NCBI GenBank assembly: GCA_029881195.1
Contig: JAOUNB010000005.1
Coordinates: forward strand, 1-46,382
DNA length: 46,382 bases
Direction: 5' to 3'
Source: Candidatus Nitrosopumilus sp.
GTDB lineage: Archaea > Thermoproteota > Nitrososphaeria > Nitrososphaerales > Nitrosopumilaceae
Below the pieces are notes generated by a model, which saw only the letters and a list, made by a program, of their open reading frames with translations, searched no databases and was not told the origin of the DNA. Below are positions 34,886 through 43,574 of the stretch, piece after piece. The stretch's first letter is position 1. Every line of letters begins with the position of its first letter. The translations under genes were made by a program, and so were the position numbers.

Positions 34886-35968
34886 CTAAGGGTTTTGAAT
34901 GATTAATGATTCTAGATAATTCTTACGTTGTTCTACATTTGTGTAATTAGGATTTAACTCAAGTGCTCTGTCATAAGCTTGTATAGCTTCCTCATGTTTA
35001 CCTAGCATCTCTAGAGAAATCCCTTTGTAAGCGAACATATTTTCATTTGTAGGATCTATCTGAATAGCTCTGTCATAAGATTGTATAGCTTCCTCATGTT
35101 TGTCAATCTCTGCAAGAGAATATGCTTTGTTAAACCATAGATTTGCATTATCTGGACTTAGATTCAGTGGTTTGTCCGAATATTGTATATATTTGTCATA
35201 AGCTTGTATAGCTTCCTCATGTTTGTCAATCTTTGCAAGGGCGGCCCCTTTATTAGCCCAAGTAGTCGTATGCTCTGAATCTATCTCAAGTGCTCTGTCA
35301 TAATCTTGTATAGCTTCCTCATGTCTATCTAAATTCAGCAAAACATGTGCCTTCTGAGATAAAATATCAAAATTTTCTGAATCTATCTCAAGTGCTCTGT
35401 CATAAGCTTGTATAGCTTCCTCATTTTTATCTAAAACCTCAAGTATACGTCCCTTACCAACCCAGGCAAGATGTTCATCAGGGTCAATCTCAATGGCTTT
35501 ATCAAAATGTTGTATAGCTTGATCATATTTGCCTAAATTAGCTAAAGACATTCCTTTACTGATCCAATCATCATATGTTGCATTGATCTCAAACTCTAAA
35601 TTCTCTTTTTTATCTGTAGCAATATCTTTCATCCACTTTGAAGGATTGAATATGTCTCCTTTAGCATCTTTATTATCTTCAATAAGTTCATCATATCTTT
35701 CAATAGTTTCTTCCGGTGTTTCAAAGATTTTTGTTGTTTCATCATAGAACTCAAACAATCCAGAATAAAACAAGAAAGTAATGAAGGATGCAACTACAAC
35801 AGCTATTATTACAAGTACTATAATTGCCAGGCCCTTTGAATACACATTATCCATAAAGTCTGAAGTTTTTGGAGTTGGGTGTTTAAGTTCTTCCTGTAAT
35901 CTTCGTCTTTCGTCATCTCGAAGCTCTCGTAAAATACGTTCCTCGTCTTCTTTATCGCGTGGAAACAT
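34886..35968 (-). CDS. membrane-anchored TPR protein
   Basis: A 360-aa protein. A charged N-terminus (about 1-42) precedes one transmembrane helix (about 47-70, GLAIIVLVIIAVVVASFITFLF). About six tetratricopeptide repeats follow from residue 130, with the core KHEEAIQAYDRALEIDP; a short spacer breaks the fourth. Its repeats are probably outside or facing the membrane and bind a partner protein. The repeats are nearly identical in DNA (see repeat entry). No neighbour suggests a partner. Confidence 0.85.
   Translation of the reverse strand: MFPRDKEDEERILRELRDDERRRLQEELKHPTPKTSDFMDNVYSKGLAIIVLVIIAVVVASFITFLFYSGLFEFYDETTKIFETPEETIERYDELIEDNKDAKGDIFNPSKWMKDIATDKKENLEFEINATYDDWISKGMSLANLGKYDQAIQHFDKAIEIDPDEHLAWVGKGRILEVLDKNEEAIQAYDRALEIDSENFDILSQKAHVLLNLDRHEEAIQDYDRALEIDSEHTTTWANKGAALAKIDKHEEAIQAYDKYIQYSDKPLNLSPDNANLWFNKAYSLAEIDKHEEAIQSYDRAIQIDPTNENMFAYKGISLEMLGKHEEAIQAYDRALELNPNYTNVEQRKNYLESLIIQNP
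34970..35425 (-). repeat. near-identical TPR-coding repeats
   Basis: The unit GTCATAAGCTTGTATAGC plus TTCCTCAT (plus-strand reading) occurs at 34970, 35072, 35195, 35297 and 35399 with one or two changes. The spacing is 102 bases (34 codons) except for one longer interval. Confidence 0.8.
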
Positions 35969-36176
35969 ATTGAATAGATGGTAAATTAGTAATTAAAAAT
36001 TTAGAATTTATCACAAATTGAGATTTCCAATATTCTTCTCATTTTCAACCACTAATCTTGGCTTTTCTATTTTAGAAGTATATCTTAACCATAACTATGA
36101 TATTGACCAGTTCATTCTCTGAAATCTTTTTTCTATACTCTTGAAATCAATATCCTGTTGTTTTTTGCTTCAATCT

Positions 36177-36440
36177 TTACCTGAAGGGTCTCATCCCAAC
36201 TTTGACTCCTCTATCTACCATCTCATCTATGTAGTCTTCAAACATCTCGTCAATCTTTTGAGTTTCCATTTGTGCCAATTTGTCATAATCTTTAATGTTG
36301 TGAAATTCCATGAATGCACGCAAGAACTTGACATAGGTTATCTTGGTTGAGTCGCGTGATATTCCACGTATGAAATTTCTAAATGAACGGTGTCTTTTGG
36401 ATGTCTCTTTTGAGTATTCTAAAACTGTTTTACCAATCAA
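36177..36440 (-). pseudogene. truncated tyrosine-recombinase (integrase) N-terminal domain
   Basis: The 87 codons (SFRNFIRGISRDSTKITYVKFLRAFMEFHN, LAQMETQKIDEMFEDYIDEMVDRGVKVG) read like the SAM-like core-binding domain of archaeal XerC-type integrases. The catalytic R...HxxR...Y half is absent. Past the TAA, other frames still give protein-like pieces (KIEAKNNRILISRV; IEKKISENELVNIIV), suggesting frameshift decay. The only start is TTG after an in-frame TAA, so the front may also be lost. It sits at the right border of the accessory-looking stretch. Confidence 0.55.
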
Positions 36441-36478
36441 TAATTAATGAAACAGGTCGATAACATTTAAGCCATACT

Positions 36479-37663
36479 TTATTTGTCATTAATTATCTTT
36501 TTTTCAAGTCTATCTTCAAGTGGTATTTCGATAAGATCCCCCATTCTGAGTCCCTTTAATCCAGCTGCTACTGCTTTTGCACTCTCATCATCTTTCTCAA
36601 GACCTAATAATGACATCAAATAGGCAGCACCTGTCTTTCCTGCAAGCTCACCGAAGACAATTCTTCTCCTATTTCCAACCGCTCTAGGTGGTATGGGTTC
36701 ATATGCTGCTGGGTTTCTGAGAATGGCAGCAAGATGTGTTCCTGCTTTATGTTTATATGCTGATGAACCAACAATTGGTTTTGAGTCATACGGTTTGATC
36801 GTTGTATATTCTTCAATCAATCTTGAAAGATCTAGTAGCATGTCCAATCTGAAATCATTTGGTGATTTGTATAGGTATGTCAATGCAACTGCTACTTCTG
36901 CAAGAGGTGGAATTCCTGTTCGTTCCCCAATTCCATCAATAGTAGTGTGAATCTGATCAACTCCTGCATCACATGCTGAAAATGCATTTGCTACTGCAAA
37001 TCCAATATCATTATGAACATGTGCATCTAATGGAACATCTACAACTTCTCTTACCTTCTTAACAAAATTATGCATTCCAATTGGACGCAATATTCCAACT
37101 GTATCTGGAAGACTGATTCTATCCACCCCAGCTTCTTCAATCGCTTTACAAACTTTGATTAAAAATTCAGGTTCTGCTCTACTTCCATCCTCAACTGTAA
37201 ATCTGATTTTTAGACCATGAGATTTTGCATACTCTACTGTTTCGACTGATCTTCTTAGAGCCTCTTCTCTTGAAATACGTAATTTGTCTTTTAGATGAAT
37301 ATCTGAAATTCCTAGATATGCTGCACACCATTTAGCATCACAATCTAATGATGTGTCAATATCTTCTTTTAGTGCACGTCCATGAGAAACAATATCTGCC
37401 TTCAATCCTTGCTTAATTATTGTTTTAGTAGCTTCTTTGTGATCATTTGAAACAACTGGTGATATTTCAATTTGATCTACTCCAAAATAATCTAACATCC
37501 ATGCAATCTGTATTCTTTGTTTGTTGGTAAATGATACGCCTGGATGTTGTTCTCCTTCTCTTAGAGTACTATCTAATACTCTTATCTTCTTTGGATTTTT
37601 GTCATATGCGTTGTAGATATTTGCATAATGATTCGGATCTTTCATTACTGAAATCGTTGACAT
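36479..37663 (-). CDS. lysS: homocitrate synthase (2-isopropylmalate synthase family)
   Basis: A 394-aa HMGL-like TIM-barrel acyltransferase. It has RVLDSTLREGEQHPGVSF (metal-binding Asp and catalytic Arg), later HVHNDIGFAVANAF (metal-binding HxH) and IDGIGERTGIPPLAEV. The length lacks the leucine-feedback domain of 2-isopropylmalate synthase, favouring homocitrate synthase, which condenses acetyl-CoA and 2-oxoglutarate to start the aminoadipate route to lysine. Proximity to LysW genes agrees. It has its own promoter region, separated from lrp by an inverted repeat. Confidence 0.85.
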   Translation of the reverse strand: MSTISVMKDPNHYANIYNAYDKNPKKIRVLDSTLREGEQHPGVSFTNKQRIQIAWMLDYFGVDQIEISPVVSNDHKEATKTIIKQGLKADIVSHGRALKEDIDTSLDCDAKWCAAYLGISDIHLKDKLRISREEALRRSVETVEYAKSHGLKIRFTVEDGSRAEPEFLIKVCKAIEEAGVDRISLPDTVGILRPIGMHNFVKKVREVVDVPLDAHVHNDIGFAVANAFSACDAGVDQIHTTIDGIGERTGIPPLAEVAVALTYLYKSPNDFRLDMLLDLSRLIEEYTTIKPYDSKPIVGSSAYKHKAGTHLAAILRNPAAYEPIPPRAVGNRRRIVFGELAGKTGAAYLMSLLGLEKDDESAKAVAAGLKGLRMGDLIEIPLEDRLEKKIINDK

Positions 37664-37688
37664 ATATTGATGATATAAACATATTCGT

Positions 37689-37760
37689 ACTATCTTCGTT
37701 GAAAAAAACTATCATTGATCCTAAATTAGTTATAAAATAATTTTTTTTTACGAAGATCGT
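37689..37760. repeat. inverted repeat between lrp and homocitrate synthase
   Basis: Left arm 37689-37710 (ACTATCTTCGTTG then A7) and right arm 37739-37760 (T9 then ACGAAGATCGT) are complementary at 18 of 22 positions with a 28-base spacer. It starts one base after the lrp stop and ends 26 bases before the ATG at 37663 counted along the minus strand. Possible operator or mRNA hairpin. Confidence 0.5.
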
Positions 37761-37761
37761 T

Positions 37762-38202
37762 TTAGGCTATTTGTCTCAAAATTATCACAGTATTTGTATC
37801 AACCACACCTGGAATCTTCCTCAATGCGTCGATGGTACTGTTAATTTCTGCAATATTCGTTGCACTCATAATTGTTGTAATGTCATATTGACCAGTTATT
37901 TCATAAACTGTTTTCACTCCTTCTAATTTTGCAAGCTTCATAGATACTTTTGACGTGTCTGTAGCAGAATCCACTGAAACTAAAACAATTGCACTTGTTG
38001 CATTTTCCTCACCGATCTCCAACGTAAATTTTTTGATCGTTCCACTATCTACGAGATTTTTTACTCGTCTCCTAACTGCTGATTCTGAAAGCTTTAATTT
38101 TTTACCAATATCTACAAACGACTCTCTAGCATCTTCTTTTAAATATCCGATAATTTTTTCGTCTATTTTATCTTTGTACAACTTTTTTTTGCTCCTCTTC
38201 AC
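37762..38202 (-). CDS. Lrp/AsnC-family regulator (LysM-like)
   Basis: A 146-aa regulator. N-terminal HTH (IDEKIIGYLKEDARESFVDIGKKLKLSESAVRRRVKNLVDSG) and C-terminal RAM ligand-binding domain (VKTVYEITGQYDITTIM). Archaeal LysM of this family controls lysine genes in Sulfolobus; position after argD and before homocitrate synthase suggests the same. The start GTG 38202 overlaps argD by 35 bases; a TTG seven codons later is possible. Confidence 0.88.
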   Translation of the reverse strand: MKRSKKKLYKDKIDEKIIGYLKEDARESFVDIGKKLKLSESAVRRRVKNLVDSGTIKKFTLEIGEENATSAIVLVSVDSATDTSKVSMKLAKLEGVKTVYEITGQYDITTIMSATNIAEINSTIDALRKIPGVVDTNTVIILRQIA

Positions 38203-39349
38203 TAAGTACAGAATCTAGAGCATGTAAAACTTTTGTTATATCTTCTTCAGAAATCACTAGTGGTGGAAGAATTCGTAGAATATTTCTTCCAGAATATAGC
38301 ATCAAAACACCTTTTTTCATCAATCCCATTAGTATGTCTCTGACTTCAAACTTCATCTCTATTCCTATCATTAATCCTTTACCACGAATTTCTCTAATCA
38401 TGTTGTGGTTTTCTTTTAGTTTCTCTAAACCTTCTCTGAATATTTTTCCCATTTTTTCAGCATTTTCTATTAATCCATCTTCTGTCAATGCTTTGAGTGC
38501 TGCAGTTCCTGCTGCACATGATAGTGGATTTCCTCCAAATGTTGAAGAATGTTCTCCTTTACTCATTGACGCAAGTATATCTGATCTTACAAGTGTTGCC
38601 CCCATTGGAACACCTCCTGCAATTCCTTTTGCAAGACACAAAATATCTGGTACTGTATTCCAATGTTCACATGCCCATAATCGTCCTGTTCTTCCTAAAC
38701 CAGCTTGTATTTCGTCAAAAATTAACAAAATTCCTTTTTCATCACAAAGTTTTCGTACATCCTGCAAAAAACCATCTGGTGCTACAATAATTCCACTTTC
38801 ACCTTGTATTGGTTCTAAAATCACAAATGCTGTGTCATCATTAACTACAGAGCGAAGAGACTCAATGTCTCCAAAAGATGCAAAAGAAACTTTCTCTACT
38901 AATGGCTCAAATGCTTTTTTATATTTTGGATTAAATGTTAATGATAATGCACCAAATGATTTGCCATGATAGGAACCTTTCATTGCAACCATTCCTTTTT
39001 TACCGGTAAATTTTCTTGCAAACTTTATTGCAGCTTCAATTGCTTCTGCACCACTATTGTTTAAATGAACTTGCGTCAGTCCCTTAGGGGCTAATCCGAT
39101 TAATGTTTTTAAAAATTCTTCTCTTGTTTTATTGTATAGCGAACTGTGAACCGTAATGATTTTATCAACCTGTTCTTTGATTGCTTTATTGACTCTTTGA
39201 TTTTGATGACCTACTAATGCAACTCCGTACCCGCCCATACAATCAATGTATTCTTTTCCGTCTGCATCCCATACATGTGATCCTTTTCCTTTTTCAACTA
39301 TAACTGGAAATCTCTGGTAGAGATTTCCCATAAATTGATCTTCACTCAT
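38168..39349 (-). CDS. argD: acetylornithine / [LysW]-aminoadipate semialdehyde aminotransferase
   Basis: A 393-aa class III PLP aminotransferase. It has NSGAEAIEAAIKFAR, FDEIQAGLGRTGRLWA (PLP aspartate DEIQ) and catalytic Lys in LAKGIAGGVPMGA. It converts the semialdehyde on LysW into lysine or ornithine (LysJ role). I start at ATG 39349 (MSEDQ), eight bases inside argB; a TTG two codons upstream is less likely. It is fifth in the argG-lysW-lysX-argC-argB-argD run. Confidence 0.92.
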   Translation of the reverse strand: MSEDQFMGNLYQRFPVIVEKGKGSHVWDADGKEYIDCMGGYGVALVGHQNQRVNKAIKEQVDKIITVHSSLYNKTREEFLKTLIGLAPKGLTQVHLNNSGAEAIEAAIKFARKFTGKKGMVAMKGSYHGKSFGALSLTFNPKYKKAFEPLVEKVSFASFGDIESLRSVVNDDTAFVILEPIQGESGIIVAPDGFLQDVRKLCDEKGILLIFDEIQAGLGRTGRLWACEHWNTVPDILCLAKGIAGGVPMGATLVRSDILASMSKGEHSSTFGGNPLSCAAGTAALKALTEDGLIENAEKMGKIFREGLEKLKENHNMIREIRGKGLMIGIEMKFEVRDILMGLMKKGVLMLYSGRNILRILPPLVISEEDITKVLHALDSVLSEEEQKKVVQR

Positions 39350-40145
39350 GTTCAATCACAGTACAATTATCATGTGCGATTGCAGCAGAGATTGGATTTT
39401 CTTTTTGACCATTTGCAATCAATGCTTCTTTTACTCCCATATCTAATGCTTCTGTAGATGCTAAAATCTTCTTTTCCATTCCCGGTCCTATTTTTGGTCT
39501 GATCTCTTTTGCTTCTGCTAATGTCAACTTTGAAACAAGTTTATCATCCATTAACAATCCATCTACATTTGTAATGAACAATACTTTATCACTGCCAACT
39601 TTGCCTGCTACATATGCTGCAGCTCTATCTCCATCAACATTTAGAAATTCTGATTCTTCACTAATTGCTATTGGTGAAATAACCGGTGTCAATCCCTGTG
39701 CTAAGAGGAATTTGATAAATTTTGAATTAATTTCAGTAATTTTACCTGTATATCCACCGTCAATTGCTTGTTTTCTACCTTTTTCATTAACTATGAGAAG
39801 CTTCTTTTTTCTGTCTGCTTGAATGATCTTTGCATCTACACCTGAAAGGCCAATTGCATTAATTCCATTTTTTTGAAGCATCTGAACAATTGTTTTGTTT
39901 ATTCTTCCTGACATTACCATTGTAAAAATCTCTGCAGTTTCTTTGTCTGTGTATCTACTTTTAATTCCACTTGGAGATGTAACAAATTTAGGTTCCTTTC
40001 CAAGTTGTTCACAAACTTTTGTAACTTCTTTTCCTCCACCATGAACTAAAATAACTCCTTCTGACTCTGCAATTTTTTTGATATCTGTGATTGTAGATGG
40101 GTGTAAATCATCTACTACACTTCCACCAATTTTGATAGTGATCAT
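39342..40145 (-). CDS. argB: acetylglutamate / [LysW]-aminoadipate kinase
   Basis: A 267-aa amino-acid kinase: KIGGSVVDD at the start, LVHGGGKEV, GYTGKI, and FLNVDGDRAAAYVAGKVGSDKVLFITNVDGLL. It phosphorylates the side-chain carboxylate of LysW-bound glutamate or aminoadipate (LysZ role). Its stop overlaps the argD start, and its ATG is two bases after the argC stop, so the genes are translationally linked. Confidence 0.93.
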   Translation of the reverse strand: MITIKIGGSVVDDLHPSTITDIKKIAESEGVILVHGGGKEVTKVCEQLGKEPKFVTSPSGIKSRYTDKETAEIFTMVMSGRINKTIVQMLQKNGINAIGLSGVDAKIIQADRKKKLLIVNEKGRKQAIDGGYTGKITEINSKFIKFLLAQGLTPVISPIAISEESEFLNVDGDRAAAYVAGKVGSDKVLFITNVDGLLMDDKLVSKLTLAEAKEIRPKIGPGMEKKILASTEALDMGVKEALIANGQKENPISAAIAHDNCTVIEHE

Positions 40146-40147
40146 TT

Positions 40148-41194
40148 CTAAACAGGAGTTAATGGTGTATTTCTAAGTCCGTCCATTTCATCAAAACCAC
40201 ACATTACATTCATGTTCTGAATGGCTGAACCTGCTGCACCTTTCATCAAGTTATCTGATGCAGATAATGCAATTAATCTATTATTGTCTTCGTCAAGATC
40301 AAATCCTATATCGCAAAAGTTTGATCCAACTAAGAATTTTGGATCTGGAAATTTGTACAATCCTTTTTTATCTCGAATTAATCTGATGAATCTTTCTTCA
40401 CCATAAGTTTGTCGATATAGTTTCCACAATTCTTTTTCATCAATATCTTTCTTCAAGAATGTGTGATTTGTACATAAAATTCCACGAACAACATCTACTG
40501 CATGAGGACTCATTGAAACACGAATTCTATGTCCCGCAATTTCACTCAATTCCTGTTCGATTTCACCCGTATGTCTATGCTTTGCAGGTTTGTATGGTCT
40601 GATTACCCCTGCTCTCATTGCATGTGCAGTTCCTGAACCAGAACCTGCCCCAGAAGAACCAATCTTTGAATCAACTACAATGTGCTCTGTATCAATAATG
40701 TCATTTCTAATTAATGGAGCAAGTGCCAACATTGATGTTACTGCCATACATCCAGGACATGAAACAAGCTGAGCTTTTTTAATTGCCTCTCGGTGCAATT
40801 CAGGTACTCCAAAAACTGACTTCACTAAATAGTCTGGATGTGGATGTTTCCAACCATACCATTTATCATATGCATCCTGATTATGCAATCTATAATCTGC
40901 ACTCAGATCAATAACTTTAACCCCTCTATCATATAGAGCCTTTACAATTTCAGTTGCAGTTCCATGAGGAACAGCGGTGAAAACTAAATCACACTGATCA
41001 GTTAGTTTATCATAATCTAATTCGGAAAACATTAGATCGGTAAATCCTTTCAAACTTGGTTGTACTCTGTGTAGATATTCTCCTACGTGTTGTCTTGATG
41101 TAACCATAGCGATCTCAACATCTGGATGATTAACAAGCAGACGAAGTGTCTCTCCACCTACATAACCTGATGCTCCAACAACACCTACTTTCAT
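40148..41194 (-). CDS. argC: N-acetyl-gamma-glutamyl-phosphate / [LysW]-aminoadipyl-phosphate reductase
   Basis: A 348-aa reductase. Rossmann motif GASGYVGGETLRLL at the start, catalytic cysteine in SCPGCMAVTS, and HRHTGEIEQEL with the conserved histidines. It reduces the acyl-phosphate on LysW to the semialdehyde with NADPH (LysY role). It lies 28 bases after lysX in the operon. Confidence 0.93.
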   Translation of the reverse strand: MKVGVVGASGYVGGETLRLLVNHPDVEIAMVTSRQHVGEYLHRVQPSLKGFTDLMFSELDYDKLTDQCDLVFTAVPHGTATEIVKALYDRGVKVIDLSADYRLHNQDAYDKWYGWKHPHPDYLVKSVFGVPELHREAIKKAQLVSCPGCMAVTSMLALAPLIRNDIIDTEHIVVDSKIGSSGAGSGSGTAHAMRAGVIRPYKPAKHRHTGEIEQELSEIAGHRIRVSMSPHAVDVVRGILCTNHTFLKKDIDEKELWKLYRQTYGEERFIRLIRDKKGLYKFPDPKFLVGSNFCDIGFDLDEDNNRLIALSASDNLMKGAAGSAIQNMNVMCGFDEMDGLRNTPLTPV

Positions 41195-41222
41195 GTTAAA
41201 TATCCTCGTAAAGGAGTATAAT

Positions 41223-42080
41223 TTATTTCCTAATGTAGTTTAAGGCAAATTCTACCATTTCTTTTGGTATGTTTCGTTGTGATACTCTTGCCAATCCTTT
41301 GAATTCAACTGTGTTGTTTACTTCATGTACAACTAGTCCTCTTTGATCATCTTCCATCATGTCAATACCCAATATTCCGCCTCCCATTGCTTTTGATGCT
41401 TTGATGGCCATATCCTCCATCTCTTTTGTGATCTCACAAAGTTCCGGATCTGCTCCAAGTGCAATATTTGTTTTAAAACCTCCTGAGGATTTTCTATACA
41501 TTGCAGCAATAGGTTCATCTCCTACTGTAATTACTCTGATATCTCTTGGTGGTCTTTTGATTAATTCTTGCAAATAATAAATTCTATCATGTGGACTATC
41601 TGTGATGTCTCTAATCTCAAAAACTGCTTCCATGGTATCTTTATCTTTTAACGACATTACTCCTCTCCCCCAACTTCCTATTACAGGTTTGATGACCAGC
41701 GGAAATCCTACTTTCTCTAAATTCTCGGCTGCACTTTCACTTGAAAATGAAAAATATGTTTTTGGTGTAGGTATGTTATTTTTTTTTAAAAGTAGCGTCA
41801 TAAACATTTTGTTTCCACAGATGTTTGCAACATCAAATTTGTTTAAAACAGGAATATCTAAAAATTCTAAACTTGCAGTAAAGTGAAGACCTCTGAAATA
41901 ACTGACGCATCTTTCTAGAACGACATCGCCAAAGTTATAATCTTCCTTTTTACTGCCTGTGTTTATTTGAGTAATTTTTGCATCAATCATAACTGGGTCA
42001 TGTCCTAGATCTGATGCTTCTTTTTGGAGCATCTTCTCTTCCGTTCTAAGACGGTCAAACACGATACAGACTTTTGACAT
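41223..42080 (-). CDS. lysX: LysX/ArgX-type ATP-grasp ligase (copy 1)
   Basis: A 285-aa ATP-grasp ligase charging LysW with aminoadipate or glutamate. It has KPVIGSWGRGV, RPPRDIRVITVG, and the metal site VVHEVNNTVEFKG. Its ATG overlaps the stop of the canonical LysW (TAATG). The neighbours argG and homocitrate synthase pull the assignment both ways (arginine versus lysine), so it may be either or bifunctional. Symbol given for the family. Confidence 0.85.
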   Translation of the reverse strand: MSKVCIVFDRLRTEEKMLQKEASDLGHDPVMIDAKITQINTGSKKEDYNFGDVVLERCVSYFRGLHFTASLEFLDIPVLNKFDVANICGNKMFMTLLLKKNNIPTPKTYFSFSSESAAENLEKVGFPLVIKPVIGSWGRGVMSLKDKDTMEAVFEIRDITDSPHDRIYYLQELIKRPPRDIRVITVGDEPIAAMYRKSSGGFKTNIALGADPELCEITKEMEDMAIKASKAMGGGILGIDMMEDDQRGLVVHEVNNTVEFKGLARVSQRNIPKEMVEFALNYIRK

Positions 42081-42247
42081 TACTCTCCCCAGTCTTCGCC
42101 TACGCTTTCTGCTTGTTTAAGCTCAACATTTGATCCGTCTTTTTTAGAGATTTCAAAGTCGGCACCACAATCAGGACAGGAGACAATTTCTCCAACTGAG
42201 GCATCATCTGGGATGTTTAATGTTGCATCACATTCTGGACAGTTCAT
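42080..42247 (-). CDS. lysW: LysW carrier protein (canonical)
   Basis: A 55-aa acidic carrier too short for most gene finders. Two CxxC pairs (MNCPEC, SCPDCG) form a zinc ribbon, and the C-terminus is EDWGE, whose last Glu takes the substrate through an isopeptide bond. It overlaps argG by ATGA and lysX by TAATG, so three proteins are translated in a chain. A second copy ending in Gln lies at 23974-24141. Confidence 0.92.
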   Translation of the reverse strand: MNCPECDATLNIPDDASVGEIVSCPDCGADFEISKKDGSNVELKQAESVGEDWGE

Positions 42248-43443
42248 GTTTTTGTTGACCTTTTCTTTTGTAATTTATTAGCTTCTGTTGACTGCATTCC
42301 CCACAATTCTACAAATCCTTTAGCTAATCTTTGATCAAAAGTTGATTCCGTGCCATATGTGGCAATTTCATGACTATACAACGAATTATCTGATTTTCTA
42401 CCTACAACTCTGAGACTTCCCTTGAGCATCTTGAGTTTGACAGTCCCAGAAACTGGTTTTTGTGATTCCTCAATAAATCCGTCCAAATCTGCTCTTAGAG
42501 GATCTTGCCAAAGTCCTGAATATATCAAATATGCCCATTCATCGTCAATTAGTGATTTGAATTTGGTTTCATGTTTTGTATGAACCATTTTTTCTAAATC
42601 TGAATGGGCTTCAATTAGACAGGTTGCAGCAGGAGTTTCATATACTTCTCTGGACTTGATTCCGACAACTCTGTCTTCAATATGATCTATTATTCCAACA
42701 CCAGCATCCCCTGCTTTCTTGTTTATATATTCGATAAGTTTTTGTGGTTCTAATTTTTTTCCATCAACTGCTATCGGAACTCCTTGCTCAAATTTGATTT
42801 CCATGTACGATGGTTTATCTGATAAGTTTTTTGTTTTAACCCAAATGAACGCATCATCTGGTGGTTCATTGTATGGATCTTCAAGATCTCCGCCTTCTAT
42901 TGCACGTCCCCACAAGTTTTGATCAATACTGAATCTTTTTGCAACTTCATCAATTTCGATTCCATGTTTTTTTGCAAACTTTAATTCTGTTTCTCTATCC
43001 AAATTTTTATCTCGGATCGGAGCTATGATTGGAAGATTTGAGCCAGAACGTAATGTGATGTCAAATCTTACTTGATCATTTCCTTTTCCTGAACATCCAT
43101 GTGCGAGCGAAGTTACTTTTTCTTTTTCTGCAATCTCTAACACTTTTTCTGCAATTAATGGTCTTGCAAGAGCTGTTGCAAGACAATATTTTTTTTGATA
43201 AAGAGCATTTGCTTTAATTGATGGAAAAATGTAATCCTTGACAAATTCTTTTCTAGCATCAATGTTGTAGTGTTTTTTTACACCAAGCTTTTTTGCTTTG
43301 GCTGCAATTTTTTTAGTGTCATCACATTGTCCTACATCTACCGTTACTGTGATGACATCCATATCGTGTTCATCTTGTAAATATTTTACAACTACTGAAG
43401 TATCTAGTCCGCCAGAAAATGCCAGAATTCCTTTTTGAGTCAT
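42244..43443 (-). CDS. argG: argininosuccinate synthase
   Basis: A 399-aa PP-loop ligase joining citrulline and aspartate with ATP. It begins GILAFSGGLDTSVVVKYLQ (the SGGxDS-type PP-loop), with HGCSGKGNDQVRF and FSIDQNLWGRAIEGGDLEDP later, all family signatures. It is the first gene of the overlapping minus-strand operon with lysW, lysX, argC, argB, argD and lrp. argH is not in the window. Starting from ATG 43443, with a divergent ABC importer gene 132 nt away. Confidence 0.95.
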   Translation of the reverse strand: MTQKGILAFSGGLDTSVVVKYLQDEHDMDVITVTVDVGQCDDTKKIAAKAKKLGVKKHYNIDARKEFVKDYIFPSIKANALYQKKYCLATALARPLIAEKVLEIAEKEKVTSLAHGCSGKGNDQVRFDITLRSGSNLPIIAPIRDKNLDRETELKFAKKHGIEIDEVAKRFSIDQNLWGRAIEGGDLEDPYNEPPDDAFIWVKTKNLSDKPSYMEIKFEQGVPIAVDGKKLEPQKLIEYINKKAGDAGVGIIDHIEDRVVGIKSREVYETPAATCLIEAHSDLEKMVHTKHETKFKSLIDDEWAYLIYSGLWQDPLRADLDGFIEESQKPVSGTVKLKMLKGSLRVVGRKSDNSLYSHEIATYGTESTFDQRLAKGFVELWGMQSTEANKLQKKRSTKT

Positions 43444-43545
43444 AAAACAACTTTCCCGTCGTATTTTGGAATTTATCTTTTGTGATAGCCTATGATCTAA
43501 TATTTTTGAAAAATTTTTGACTAGCTTGAGCTAAAATTCGATGAT

Positions 43546-43553
43546 TATTTAAC
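43546..43553 (+). promoter_or_regulatory. TATA box for the ABC importer operon
   Basis: TATTTAAC lies about 25 bases before ATG 43575, consistent with a leaderless message for the three overlapping ABC genes. Confidence 0.5.
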
Positions 43554-43574
43554 CGCCAAATATAACGCTGTTTT

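Noticed and set aside
38334-38969. 211-codon plus-strand frame opposite argD.
   Set aside because: Long only because the opposite gene has few reverse-complement stops; composition (Ser/Pro/Ile rich) is typical of antisense shadows.
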